A DNA stretch of 9,454 nt, from positions 1-9,454 of the forward strand of contig JASHSN010000496.1 of NCBI GenBank assembly GCA_030038695.1, written 5' to 3'. Of the stretch, positions 1 to 5,222 are shown piece after piece. The position numbers were made by a program, and so were the translations under genes. Under the pieces are notes generated by a model that was not told the DNA's origin, did no database searches, and saw only the letters and a program-made list of their open reading frames with translations. The DNA is from Nitrososphaeraceae archaeon. GTDB lineage: Archaea; Thermoproteota; Nitrososphaeria; Nitrososphaerales; Nitrososphaeraceae. Every line of letters begins with the position of its first letter. The stretch's first letter is position 1.

Positions 1-186
1 TCTAGGAATAACTTAATGCAGTGTAAGCGTTAGAGATTTAACTATAAGGTGGTATTATGAATAATTCGACATCGGATGTACAATTATGGCTCAGTGATGT
101 CATCTACTGTGCCATGTCGGATCTCAAAGTGCTGAGACTATGATAAAGCAGACTACAAAGGAATCGAGAATCGATTAACAGTACCA

Positions 187-657
187 ATGCATGTCGAAAA
201 AAAACAACAGCTACATAAACATGTGTCTTATCACACCGTAATGAAGTCAGTGACATTAAGCGATAATATTGTCACATGTCAGTTAAGTCCTAATTGCATA
301 CAATGCAAAACAATAAGTGTCACAAATATGAAGTTAAGAGAGTTCAAAGTGAGAGCATCTAACGAAAAGCGGGAATGGGATGATTCTGTTGAAAGCCTAA
401 TCATACCCTACGAAGATTTCAATACGAAACAACAAAAGATTACAGGAGAGAGATTTCCCAATATCATACTTGAATTTTGTGATAGTTGCCAGTGGTGCGT
501 TACATGCTTTAATCCCAGAGGTCTCATAATAAAATGTCCGATCTGTAGTACGGAAAACTCGCAAATTCCAATGAACATAGATGAGGTATGTGATATGAGA
601 TTTAGCAATATTCGTGGAATTACGCTTAGTTTTGACAGAAAAAATCCGATGAGATGA
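187..657 (+). CDS. Zinc-ribbon protein of unknown function (156 aa)
   Basis: Ten cysteines are visible. The C-terminal half carries a zinc-ribbon pattern: C98-x2-C101-x2-C104-x2-C107, then C117-P-x-C120, followed by SQIPMNIDE (125-133) and a tail ending FDRKNPMR. The CxxCxWC, CPxC and polar-IPM arrangement is the same plan as the 65-aa protein at 1507-1704, so the two are probably related. The N-terminal half has a second cysteine group (C31, C37, C40). No membrane segment or enzyme motif is visible; binding of nucleic acid or a protein partner is only a guess. The start is uncertain: the first ATG is at 187, but an in-frame ATG at 241 has an AT-rich ACATAAAC box 21-28 bp upstream (213-220), the spacing expected of a leaderless archaeal promoter. 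I recall similar proteins from Nitrososphaerales, from memory only. Confidence 0.8.
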   Translation: MHVEKKQQLHKHVSYHTVMKSVTLSDNIVTCQLSPNCIQCKTISVTNMKLREFKVRASNEKREWDDSVESLIIPYEDFNTKQQKITGERFPNIILEFCDSCQWCVTCFNPRGLIIKCPICSTENSQIPMNIDEVCDMRFSNIRGITLSFDRKNPMR

Positions 658-720
658 TAGCTGACTATTCTAAAATGAAGGAAAATGTGTGTCGTACAAC
701 ATGTTCTGCAATGGTGCTGA

Positions 721-852
721 TTACCAACCTACTGTCTTTATCATTATCACCACTCTACTTTTTTCCGAGCGATGTAATACCTTGATATGTTCCTTGATCT
801 TCTTCAGTGTCATGACAGATATTTTCTGATCTGTCAACATGTCTTCACCCAC
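721..852 (-). CDS. Possible short ORF (43 aa), unknown
   Basis: The minus strand reads from GTG at 852 (or ATG at 840, 39 aa) to TAA at 721-723. The product is basic and looks compositionally like protein: TDQKISVMTLKKIKEHIK in the middle, SRVVIMIKTVGW at the C-terminus. It could be one amphipathic helix followed by a beta strand. An in-frame TAA lies seven codons upstream of the GTG, so it cannot be much longer unless it is the 3' remnant of a decayed gene. I do not recognise the family. Support is only the residue pattern; chance is possible. Confidence 0.3.
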   Translation of the reverse strand: MGEDMLTDQKISVMTLKKIKEHIKVLHRSEKSRVVIMIKTVGW

Positions 853-1478
853 GTCTGATGATATTGCTTATCACCTGTTGAAATATCGTTAAAAACAAAT
901 ACAGAATGTGAGGATACCACCTAAGCCCTGAATAGGTACCTACTCAAAGCTTTCTTGCATACATAACTTTGCTATTGCAGAAGCAGTGATATTAGGCACA
1001 TGAGTACATTAATAGCCAAATTTCGGCTAATTCGTTTAGATTTGTGGGAAGTATTATACCATTCGACATTTTTACATGTAAGACAATTAAATGATGATGT
1101 ACTAAAATATGCATTATGATTGCTGCCACTGAAGACGAGTTAGATGAACATATTCAATTTCAACGCACCAACACTACTAAGAATTAGCACGCCCGCGATA
1201 ACGGTAGCATCAATTGGAAGTAGGGTCTTCTACGCGACAATGAACTTGTCCTGTCTTGAACTAGAAAAGCCCACCCAAGCAAAATGGTGTCGTCGATTTC
1301 CCTCATAATGATGGACCAGAGAATTGGCGCACTGTAAATAGTACAACGATAGAAACTAGAAGACAACCGTTGTAGTACAAGGGTAACAGACAAGCTGACT
1401 GAATTGGCACGTGATGCAGGAAAAACATAACTAGAAGTGTCAACTAACAATACTGTATGAATCTTCCTACTTATTCGA
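853..1478. other. Gap with no convincing gene
   Basis: All six frames are broken by many stops. Weak items are a 39-codon plus frame (1000-1119) whose TGA overlaps the ATG of a 23-codon frame (1116-1187), and an antisense 56-codon open stretch (972-1139) without a start codon but with a CxxC motif (see findings). An 88-codon minus frame over 1184-1450 is rich in Ser, Leu and Arg and resembles no protein I know. The plus strand near 1390-1435 reads LTELARDAGKT then a stop, possibly a relic. Confidence 0.45.
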
Positions 1479-1489
1479 TACTATTATTT
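1479..1489 (+). promoter_or_regulatory. Putative archaeal TATA box
   Basis: The AT-rich element ATACTATTATT ends 17 bp and begins 28 bp upstream of the ATG at 1507. That distance is close to what a leaderless archaeal transcript would need. Assigned by position and composition only. Confidence 0.35.
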
Positions 1490-1506
1490 GTCGGGTTCTT
1501 TTTACT

Positions 1507-1704
1507 ATGACAACAGCAGGTCTTCGCTATCATGTAAATTTCTTGATCTGTAAAGTATGTTTCTGGTGTACCTCAAACCTTGGTGGACCTTATAAATTGA
1601 CCAAAATGTGCCCCACGTGTGATAATAATGATAATAGTATTCATTCACTACCAATCTTGGATTCTACAATCTGGAAGATTCGAAAAAATGAAGGTAACGA
1701 TTGA
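1507..1704 (+). CDS. Small zinc-ribbon protein (65 aa)
   Basis: Five cysteines form a zinc-ribbon-like pattern: C15-x2-C18-F-W-C21, a 13-residue spacer, then C35-P-T-C38, followed by an Asn/Asp-rich loop and SIHSLPI (44-50). The order CxxCxWC, CPxC, polar-S-(I)-x-P-I/M repeats that of the 156-aa protein at 187-657, so this is probably a shorter member of the same group lacking its N-terminal half. No signal peptide or membrane segment. The ATG at 1507 is the first start and has a TATA-like element at the proper distance. The gene stands alone: over 800 bp lie between it and the previous zinc-ribbon gene, and the next gene points the other way. Function unknown; zinc binding is inferred from cysteine spacing. 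Confidence 0.7.
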   Translation: MTTAGLRYHVNFLICKVCFWCTSNLGGPYKLTKMCPTCDNNDNSIHSLPILDSTIWKIRKNEGND

Positions 1705-1830
1705 ACAATTAACGCTACTGTTCCCAAGCAACCAAATAAATTAAGATACACCTTTAGGCCTTTGGAGAGTGGAAATATACCTATTTATCGTCTGTACATC
1801 TGGACAGAAGTTAATAATTGCTAGAATCGA

Positions 1831-2040
1831 TTACGTATTATCGGCCTGGGGAAGTTCCCGATCAACTGTTGTGATGTCAACTACGGTGCCTAAACTTTTT
1901 GTGCACCAGTTCAATACCTTAGTTGATTTGTTAAAAGGATATACAGGTAAACCGTATCTGTCATTTTCTTGACCGCAATTCGGACATATTTTACTTTGAC
2001 TACTGAGATCTGCGTTTGGGTTAATCCACGCGCTGCTCAT
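1831..2040 (-). CDS. Small CxxC protein (69 aa), unknown
   Basis: The minus-strand frame begins at ATG 2040 and encodes a CPNCGQEN knuckle (C19, C22) after a polar N-terminus, then GLPVYPF and a further cysteine at NWC (C46). CPNCG is a classic zinc-knuckle half-site, but the second CxxC of a full ribbon is missing, so it may be a half-site that dimerises, a diverged copy or a decaying gene. An AT-rich TTTAATTG lies 22-29 bp upstream of the ATG. It converges on the zinc-ribbon gene ending at 1704. A 67-codon plus frame on the opposite strand (1769-1972) has no comparable motif and I treat it as its shadow. Function unknown. Confidence 0.5.
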   Translation of the reverse strand: MSSAWINPNADLSSQSKICPNCGQENDRYGLPVYPFNKSTKVLNWCTKSLGTVVDITTVDRELPQADNT

Positions 2041-2061
2041 AATATACTATGTATCTACGTG

Positions 2062-2069
2062 CAATTAAA
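2062..2069 (-). promoter_or_regulatory. Putative TATA box for the 1831-2040 gene
   Basis: Read on the minus strand this is TTTAATTG, 22-29 bp before the ATG at 2040, the placement expected for a leaderless archaeal promoter. Weak, because the whole region is AT-rich. Confidence 0.25.
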
Positions 2070-2216
2070 CTTTAGGGCCTAGCAGATTTGGTATAATAAC
2101 ATCATGACTGTCAACCATGTTGCATTCTTTGATAGGTAATTTAGGTACGGTCTAATTTAGCTCCTCCGATATCAAAATGTTGAGGTTTGTCCTAATTGCG
2201 ATTAATTATTAAGGTA

Positions 2217-2360
2217 CTATATGATTGCGGTTTCATCTAGATTTGCGTGTTCGTAGAAGTCTTCTAGCGTGTCACCATCAATACGCATTTTAGCCTTTGC
2301 ATGTGGAAATACCAAGATGATGGGTATATACAATCTGGTAGATATGTATTTCATTGACAT
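2217..2360 (-). CDS. Possible short ORF (47 aa), unknown
   Basis: The minus strand reads from ATG 2360 (or in-frame ATG 2354) to TAG at 2217-2219. The translation looks like folded protein: a hydrophobic strand-like segment (LYIPIILVFPHAKAKM) followed by an acidic helix-like stretch (DGDTLEDFYEHANLDE). An in-frame TGA lies three codons before the first ATG, so it is either a complete mini-protein or the 3' end of a decayed gene. No cysteines or known motif. It sits alone in a 690-bp stretch between two better-supported minus-strand genes. I do not recognise it. Confidence 0.35.
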   Translation of the reverse strand: MSMKYISTRLYIPIILVFPHAKAKMRIDGDTLEDFYEHANLDETAII

Positions 2361-2416
2361 CCGATATCACTTTTCTTCCGTAAGATTCTTACACGAACGA
2401 GCGACTACAGTTAGAT

Positions 2417-2545
2417 AAGTGTACCACAAGTAAGAGCTTCATTCAACAAGTGTACCGCATGTAAGCGATTAACACACAGATAGACCTTGCGTATGCGTAT
2501 TTCCCAAATTTATCTTAAGCCGACAGATAAGTGTACCACAAGAAG
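2417..2545 (+). repeat. Three direct copies of a GTGTACC-core repeat
   Basis: Copies are at 2417-2434 (AAGTGTACCACAAGTAAG), 2448-2465 (AAGTGTACCGCATGTAAG) and 2529-2545 (AAGTGTACCACAAGAAG). Copies 1 and 3 share an exact longer match, AGATAAGTGTACCACAAG (2413-2430 and 2525-2542). Start-to-start spacing is 31 and 81 bp, so this is not a regular array. Copies share orientation and lie in non-coding DNA. Possibilities are transposase-binding sites from an insertion-sequence end, an operator series or simple duplication. Confidence 0.7.
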
Positions 2546-2586
2546 GCTGATAATGTGTAAGTCGTTTCGTCAATGGGAGGTCTTGA

Positions 2587-2622
2587 GGTTCGGATTGGTC
2601 AATCGGTTCGGATTGGTCAATC
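2587..2622 (+). repeat. Exact 18-bp tandem duplication
   Basis: The unit GGTTCGGATTGGTCAATC occurs twice back to back (2587-2604, 2605-2622) with no mismatch, and identity stops at both edges. The length is a multiple of three. A 32-codon plus frame across it (ATG CGT-rich context near 2555) would simply gain six residues, but that frame is not convincing as a gene. Perfect identity suggests a recent event. Confidence 0.9.
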
Positions 2623-2732
2623 TCATACATGGACCGTCCGTGATATTGTAAAACTAAAAAACTTAGTCAATTCAATAGCGACGGGTATATTTTCTTTTAA
2701 ATGCGATACTGCGTAATTATATCAGTATACTT

Positions 2733-2960
2733 CTAGGTTTTGACTTCGAATTTGTGGACCTCTCTGGAAGGTATGTTCAAAAAAACTTCGCTTCCATTGT
2801 ATCCTTCTACACACGATTTCGGTACCTTAAATTCATGCCTTCCCTGCATTATGATAATAGAATCCCTATCAGTTGCAATAATGTTTCCAAAATCTCCCAT
2901 GTCTGCTGCACGCACGCACTTGAGCCTCAACCTGTCCCAATCTAATATTGCTTCCACCAT
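2733..2960 (-). CDS. PRC-barrel-like small protein (75 aa)
   Basis: The product has the layout of a small beta-barrel of the PRC-barrel/DUF2171 kind: an N-terminal strand (residues 9-15, DRLRLKC), a turn with GNIIATDRDSIIIMQG (25-40), then HEFKVPKSCVEGYNGSEVFLN (42-62) and a C-terminal strand (HKFEV). The pattern of glycine turn, strand, VPK and a closing strand is what I recall for this fold; I cannot confirm it without a profile search. No membrane segment. PRC barrels often serve as small adaptor or ribosome/RNA-associated domains, but the role here is unknown. The ATG at 2960 is favoured because a strong AT-rich box lies upstream, and two plus-strand frames covering the same DNA have no protein-like features. 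It is divergent from the DUF6659-like gene. Confidence 0.75.
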   Translation of the reverse strand: MVEAILDWDRLRLKCVRAADMGDFGNIIATDRDSIIIMQGRHEFKVPKSCVEGYNGSEVFLNIPSREVHKFEVKT

Positions 2961-2985
2961 ATGATTGTTAATATATTACAACAAT

Positions 2986-2998
2986 CAAATATATAAAA
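2986..2998 (-). promoter_or_regulatory. Putative TATA box for the PRC-barrel-like gene
   Basis: On the minus strand this is TTTTATATATTTG, 26-38 bp before the ATG at 2960. It resembles an archaeal TATA element and would give a very short leader. Confidence is limited by the overall AT-richness of 2961-3160. Confidence 0.45.
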
Positions 2999-3142
2999 TT
3001 TTAATTATTCAAAAATTCATACATTTATTATACTTATTATCCTTTTGATGAGATATCAGTATAATTCTTGCAACCTAATATATGAAATTAATTCAAATGA
3101 TTACAAAAATTGTTTGGTCGAACCTCAAATCGGTACTTGCTT

Positions 3143-3157
3143 GATATTATATTATAA
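3143..3157 (+). promoter_or_regulatory. Putative TATA box for the DUF6659-like gene
   Basis: GATATTATATTATAA-type sequence centred about 22 bp before an ATG at 3171 and about 37 bp before the TTG at 3186. The spacing fits the ATG at 3171 better than the TTG, which matters because that ATG runs into a stop (see findings). Confidence 0.45.
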
Positions 3158-3185
3158 CACCGGTTGTACCATGAAGATATAGCAA

Positions 3186-3587
3186 TTGAAAAGTGGAAGT
3201 TACAAAGAGGTTGTAGACTTTGTTATCTTACAAATATTGTTGGCATCTTCTAATGTACGTTCCGTAAGTTTGATAACGCCCAGGGGAACGCTGCGTCAGT
3301 TCAGGATGAGAGAGGATGTGAATCTTTTGCTTAACACAAAAGAGATGGCTGATTTAGTAAGATCAGTTAACCATGCAGCATCTTCCCTTTACAAATTCTC
3401 AGCAAAACTTGGATTGCTGCGTCACCTCTACGTCGATTTCGATGACCTACATGCCCTGGTTTTTCCCTTACCTGATAGAAATACGCTATTTGTTGGATTG
3501 GAAAAGATGGAACAGAATATACCAACCATTACCAAGTACATAATTAGACTACTCCAGCAAAATGAGCTGACTTATGATTATGGATAA
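3186..3587 (+). CDS. DUF6659-like protein (133 aa), start damaged?
   Basis: The order of elements matches what I recall for the archaeal DUF6659 group: an N-terminal helix, a strand pair (VRSVSLITPRGTLRQF, 24-39), the turn MREDVNLLLNTKEM (41-54), a long helix with SVNHAASSLYKFSAKLG (60-76), then VDFDDLHALVFPLPDRNTLFVG (83-104) and a C-terminal helix (112-126). Function is unknown; the fold recalls small roadblock/profilin-like sensors, which is inference. The frame opens at TTG 3186, directly after a TAG at 3180-3182. Just upstream, in the same frame, is ATG AAG ATA TAG, so a more natural start at ATG 3171 would be cut off at codon 4. Either translation begins at TTG, or a sense codon such as CAG has mutated to TAG. 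Divergent from the PRC-barrel-like gene. Confidence 0.7.
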   Translation: MKSGSYKEVVDFVILQILLASSNVRSVSLITPRGTLRQFRMREDVNLLLNTKEMADLVRSVNHAASSLYKFSAKLGLLRHLYVDFDDLHALVFPLPDRNTLFVGLEKMEQNIPTITKYIIRLLQQNELTYDYG

Positions 3588-3667
3588 CGAAAAATATCAT
3601 CACCAAAAAGGGTGCAAGTCGACACTTTATTAGTGGTGATGCTAAGCTTCGAAGAGATTGCATTGTA

Positions 3668-3838
3668 ATGTGCTTATTTCTACCTTATAGATTCAGGCTC
3701 TATGTAGCACGTGTGCTAGAACAAGGGATTAATTATTTTGATAACGAAATTAGTAAAGACAAGTCGCAAGAATTGATACCCAGGTCGTCAGCCTTAGACG
3801 TCGAAATCAGGATTGTAAGGGTTTTGGTAGCCTTGTGA
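3668..3838 (+). CDS. Possible short ORF (56 aa), unknown
   Basis: The frame reads from ATG 3668 to TGA 3836-3838 and stays open upstream to about 3580 without another usable start, giving roughly 86 stop-free codons. The product is protein-like: a hydrophobic/aromatic N-terminus (CLFLPYRFRLYVARVLEQG), an acidic middle (NYFDNEISKDKSQEL) and an amphipathic C-terminus (DVEIRIVRVLVAL). No cysteine knuckle, signal peptide or recognised motif. It may be an intact mini-gene or the 3' part of a decayed gene whose start is lost. No convincing promoter at leaderless spacing. Confidence 0.3.
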   Translation: MCLFLPYRFRLYVARVLEQGINYFDNEISKDKSQELIPRSSALDVEIRIVRVLVAL

Positions 3839-4230
3839 TTTCATTGCATGCTGCAAATACTTTATCAGTGTAGTTCCTGTTCTTGCTGACTATTCCATTT
3901 TTATTTTTAAAGTAGAAACATACACTGCTTTAAACTGCTACGCCGCAGCGCTGATCTAACTACCAACACTGCGCAAATCAGCTAGTAACCAAACGTGATA
4001 CAAAACAAAATGATGTATTTCATCTATATCCCCAAAATACAAAAACCTTGCAGCATATGCTCTATCTTTGCGCCATAAAACCTATAACAATCTTCTATAT
4101 AAAATCCGGTTTTATCTATAACATAACTGTGAAAATTTTTCGCTTAAGAAAATAGTGTCCTTGTTAATGCTCATACCTGCTGCTGATTAAAATGGATTTG
4201 TGTGTAAAGATATACTTTTACGTTTTTTAG
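3839..4230. other. Non-coding gap, nothing recognised
   Basis: All frames are broken by stops every few tens of codons, and the base composition is strongly AT-rich. The longest readings are about 20-22 codons without family resemblance. Only short, poorly matched inverted repeats are present, and no T-run clearly marks a terminator. Confidence 0.5.
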
Positions 4231-4386
4231 CTATAAAATACGTAGTGGGAAGAAACAGGAGATTGCACTAGAGTACAAAGAATCATGTTTTCCACGGAAG
4301 ACATCCTTTATATCTGAATAACAAGAAGTTCTATTTTCGAGGATTGGCCTATCAAATATTAGGTCAAATAATTCTTTATTTATCAA
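4231..4386 (-). CDS. Possible short ORF (51 aa), unknown
   Basis: The minus strand reads from TTG 4386 to TAG 4231-4233. The N-terminal half is protein-like (NKELFDLIFDRPILENR), the C-terminal half has SDIKDVFRGKHDSLY and two cysteines. The frame is open five codons further upstream, to a TAA, without a better start. If real it is divergent from the gene at 4444, and the AT-rich element at 4411-4420 could serve both directions (GATAAAAG on this strand). Equally it may be a relic of a longer gene. Not recognised. Confidence 0.28.
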   Translation of the reverse strand: MINKELFDLIFDRPILENRTSCYSDIKDVFRGKHDSLYSSAISCFFPLRIL

Positions 4387-4411
4387 ACGTTCAAATGTTT
4401 CTTAGCCAACC

Positions 4412-4420
4412 TTTTATCTA
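4412..4420 (+). promoter_or_regulatory. Putative TATA box for the signalling operon
   Basis: TTTTATCTA lies 24-32 bp upstream of the ATG at 4444, the canonical distance for a leaderless archaeal transcript. It would drive the 66-aa gene and, by read-through, the response regulator and kinase downstream. Confidence 0.45.
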
Positions 4421-4443
4421 CGAAAAGGTAAATTGTATTAGCC

Positions 4444-4644
4444 ATGTTAGATAGCGTACAATACGCGACAGGTGGTCCTAACGACGTTTCTGAAGACAGG
4501 AAACGAATTGTTAGTAGTCTGTATCTTTGTAACATTCCAGAAGAATTCATAGCAATGCAAGTTGATTTGGAGATCCCTCTGGTAATAGGCATTCTAAAGG
4601 AATTGGATGTATATAGAGGACGAATATATGATAATGATAACTGA
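4444..4644 (+). CDS. Small putative helix-turn-helix protein (66 aa)
   Basis: The product has a polar N-terminus (1-17) followed by what looks like a compact three-helix unit: RKRIVSSLYLCNIPEEFIAM (19-38), then QVDLEIPLVIGILKELDVYR (39-58). The pattern of a helix, a short turn before IPEEFIAMQ and a following hydrophobic helix resembles the small HTH regulators or adaptors often beside archaeal two-component genes; this is inference from residue pattern, not a family match. The ATG is preceded by a TATA-like box at 4412-4420. It ends 34 bp before the response-regulator start on the same strand, suggesting co-transcription. The 104-codon antisense frame over the same DNA (4383-4697) is judged a shadow because it is hydrophobic and patternless while the plus product has ordered helices. 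Confidence 0.6.
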   Translation: MLDSVQYATGGPNDVSEDRKRIVSSLYLCNIPEEFIAMQVDLEIPLVIGILKELDVYRGRIYDNDN

Positions 4645-4678
4645 AGAATACCAAATAACCAGATGACAAGAAAAGTGA

Positions 4679-5198
4679 ATGAACCTAAAAAGTGCACTTA
4701 TTAATAAAAAGCAGATGGGTCACGTACAAGATCGTTTGTATAGTACCGTTGTCATAAAAGACGAACAACGATTTTGGAAGAGAATATTGATTGTAGATGA
4801 CGATGCAGATCTCACTATGACTTTCAGGGCAATAATCGAAGATAGCAATAACGATGTCGATGTCAACCAAAGAATCGAAGTATATACATCTAACGATTCT
4901 GTTTTAGCATTGTCAGAATTCAAACCGAATTTCTATGATCTTCTGTTGGTTGATATTAACATGCCACGTATGAATGGATTTGAATTATGTGAAAAGATAT
5001 TGGCTATCGATATTAACGTCAGGGTTTGCTTCATGTCTACTGGAGAAATAAACCGTCAGGGTTTGCTTCATGTCTACTGGAGAAATAAACCGTGAGGCAC
5101 TAAGAGAGATATATCCAACAAGACAGGAAGGATGCTTTATCAGAAAGCCAGTCAGTATAGATTTTTTGGTTAACCGTATTAGGTCAGAATTGGATTAA
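4679..5198 (+). pseudogene. Receiver-only response regulator, frameshifted by a 37-bp duplication
   Basis: A CheY-like receiver begins about residue 34 (KRILIVDDDADLT, acidic pocket D40-D42). The phospho-acceptor is D92 in LLLVDINMP, followed by RMNGFE, and the switch Ser is in CFMSTGE (S120). As it stands the frame ends at TGA 5093-5095 after 138 residues with an alien tail (RQGLLHVYWRNKP). An exact 37-bp tandem duplication (5017-5090) causes this. Removing one copy restores a 160-residue frame to TAA 5196-5198 whose end reads REALREIYP...GCFIRKPVSIDFL, supplying the conserved receiver lysine (K144 restored) and the last helix. The broken product lacks that lysine, beta5 and alpha5, so it is unlikely to signal normally. 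No output domain was present. Start could also be ATG 4715. It precedes the kinase gene at 5223 by 24 bp, its natural partner. Confidence 0.88.
5017..5090 (+). repeat. Exact 37-bp tandem duplication inside the response regulator
   Basis: Copy 1 is 5017-5053 and copy 2 is 5054-5090, without mismatch. The match extends three more bases (CGT at 5091-5093), so the original single unit was flanked by CGT on both sides, as expected for replication slippage between 3-bp homologies. 37 is not a multiple of three, hence the frameshift. Confidence 0.97.
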
Positions 5199-5222
5199 GT
5201 GTGAAGGCAAATTTTGTAACAT

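Noticed and set aside
57..143. 28-codon plus ORF with a purine-rich AAGGTGGT just upstream
   Set aside because: Too short and without any motif; the SD-like run is the only support.
1184..1450. 88-codon minus ORF
   Set aside because: Ser/Leu/Arg-rich translation with no ordered motif, domain or promoter; likely chance in decayed DNA.
1769..1972. 67-codon plus ORF
   Set aside because: Lies opposite the minus frame with a CPNCG knuckle and shows no motif of its own.
2413..2622. CRISPR array
   Set aside because: Repeat spacing is 31 and 81 bp, units differ, and there are no equal-length spacers or cas genes.
2740..2964. Two plus-strand ORFs (2740-2964, 2754-2945)
   Set aside because: Antisense shadows of the PRC-barrel-like gene.
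3598..3641. Inverted repeat CATCACCA / TGGTGATG after the DUF6659-like gene, as a terminator
   Set aside because: The 28-nt loop is too large and no T-run follows the right arm.
4383..4697. 104-codon minus ORF with a hydrophobic N-terminus
   Set aside because: Antisense to the 66-aa helical protein and its promoter; hydrophobicity arises from the complement of charged codons.
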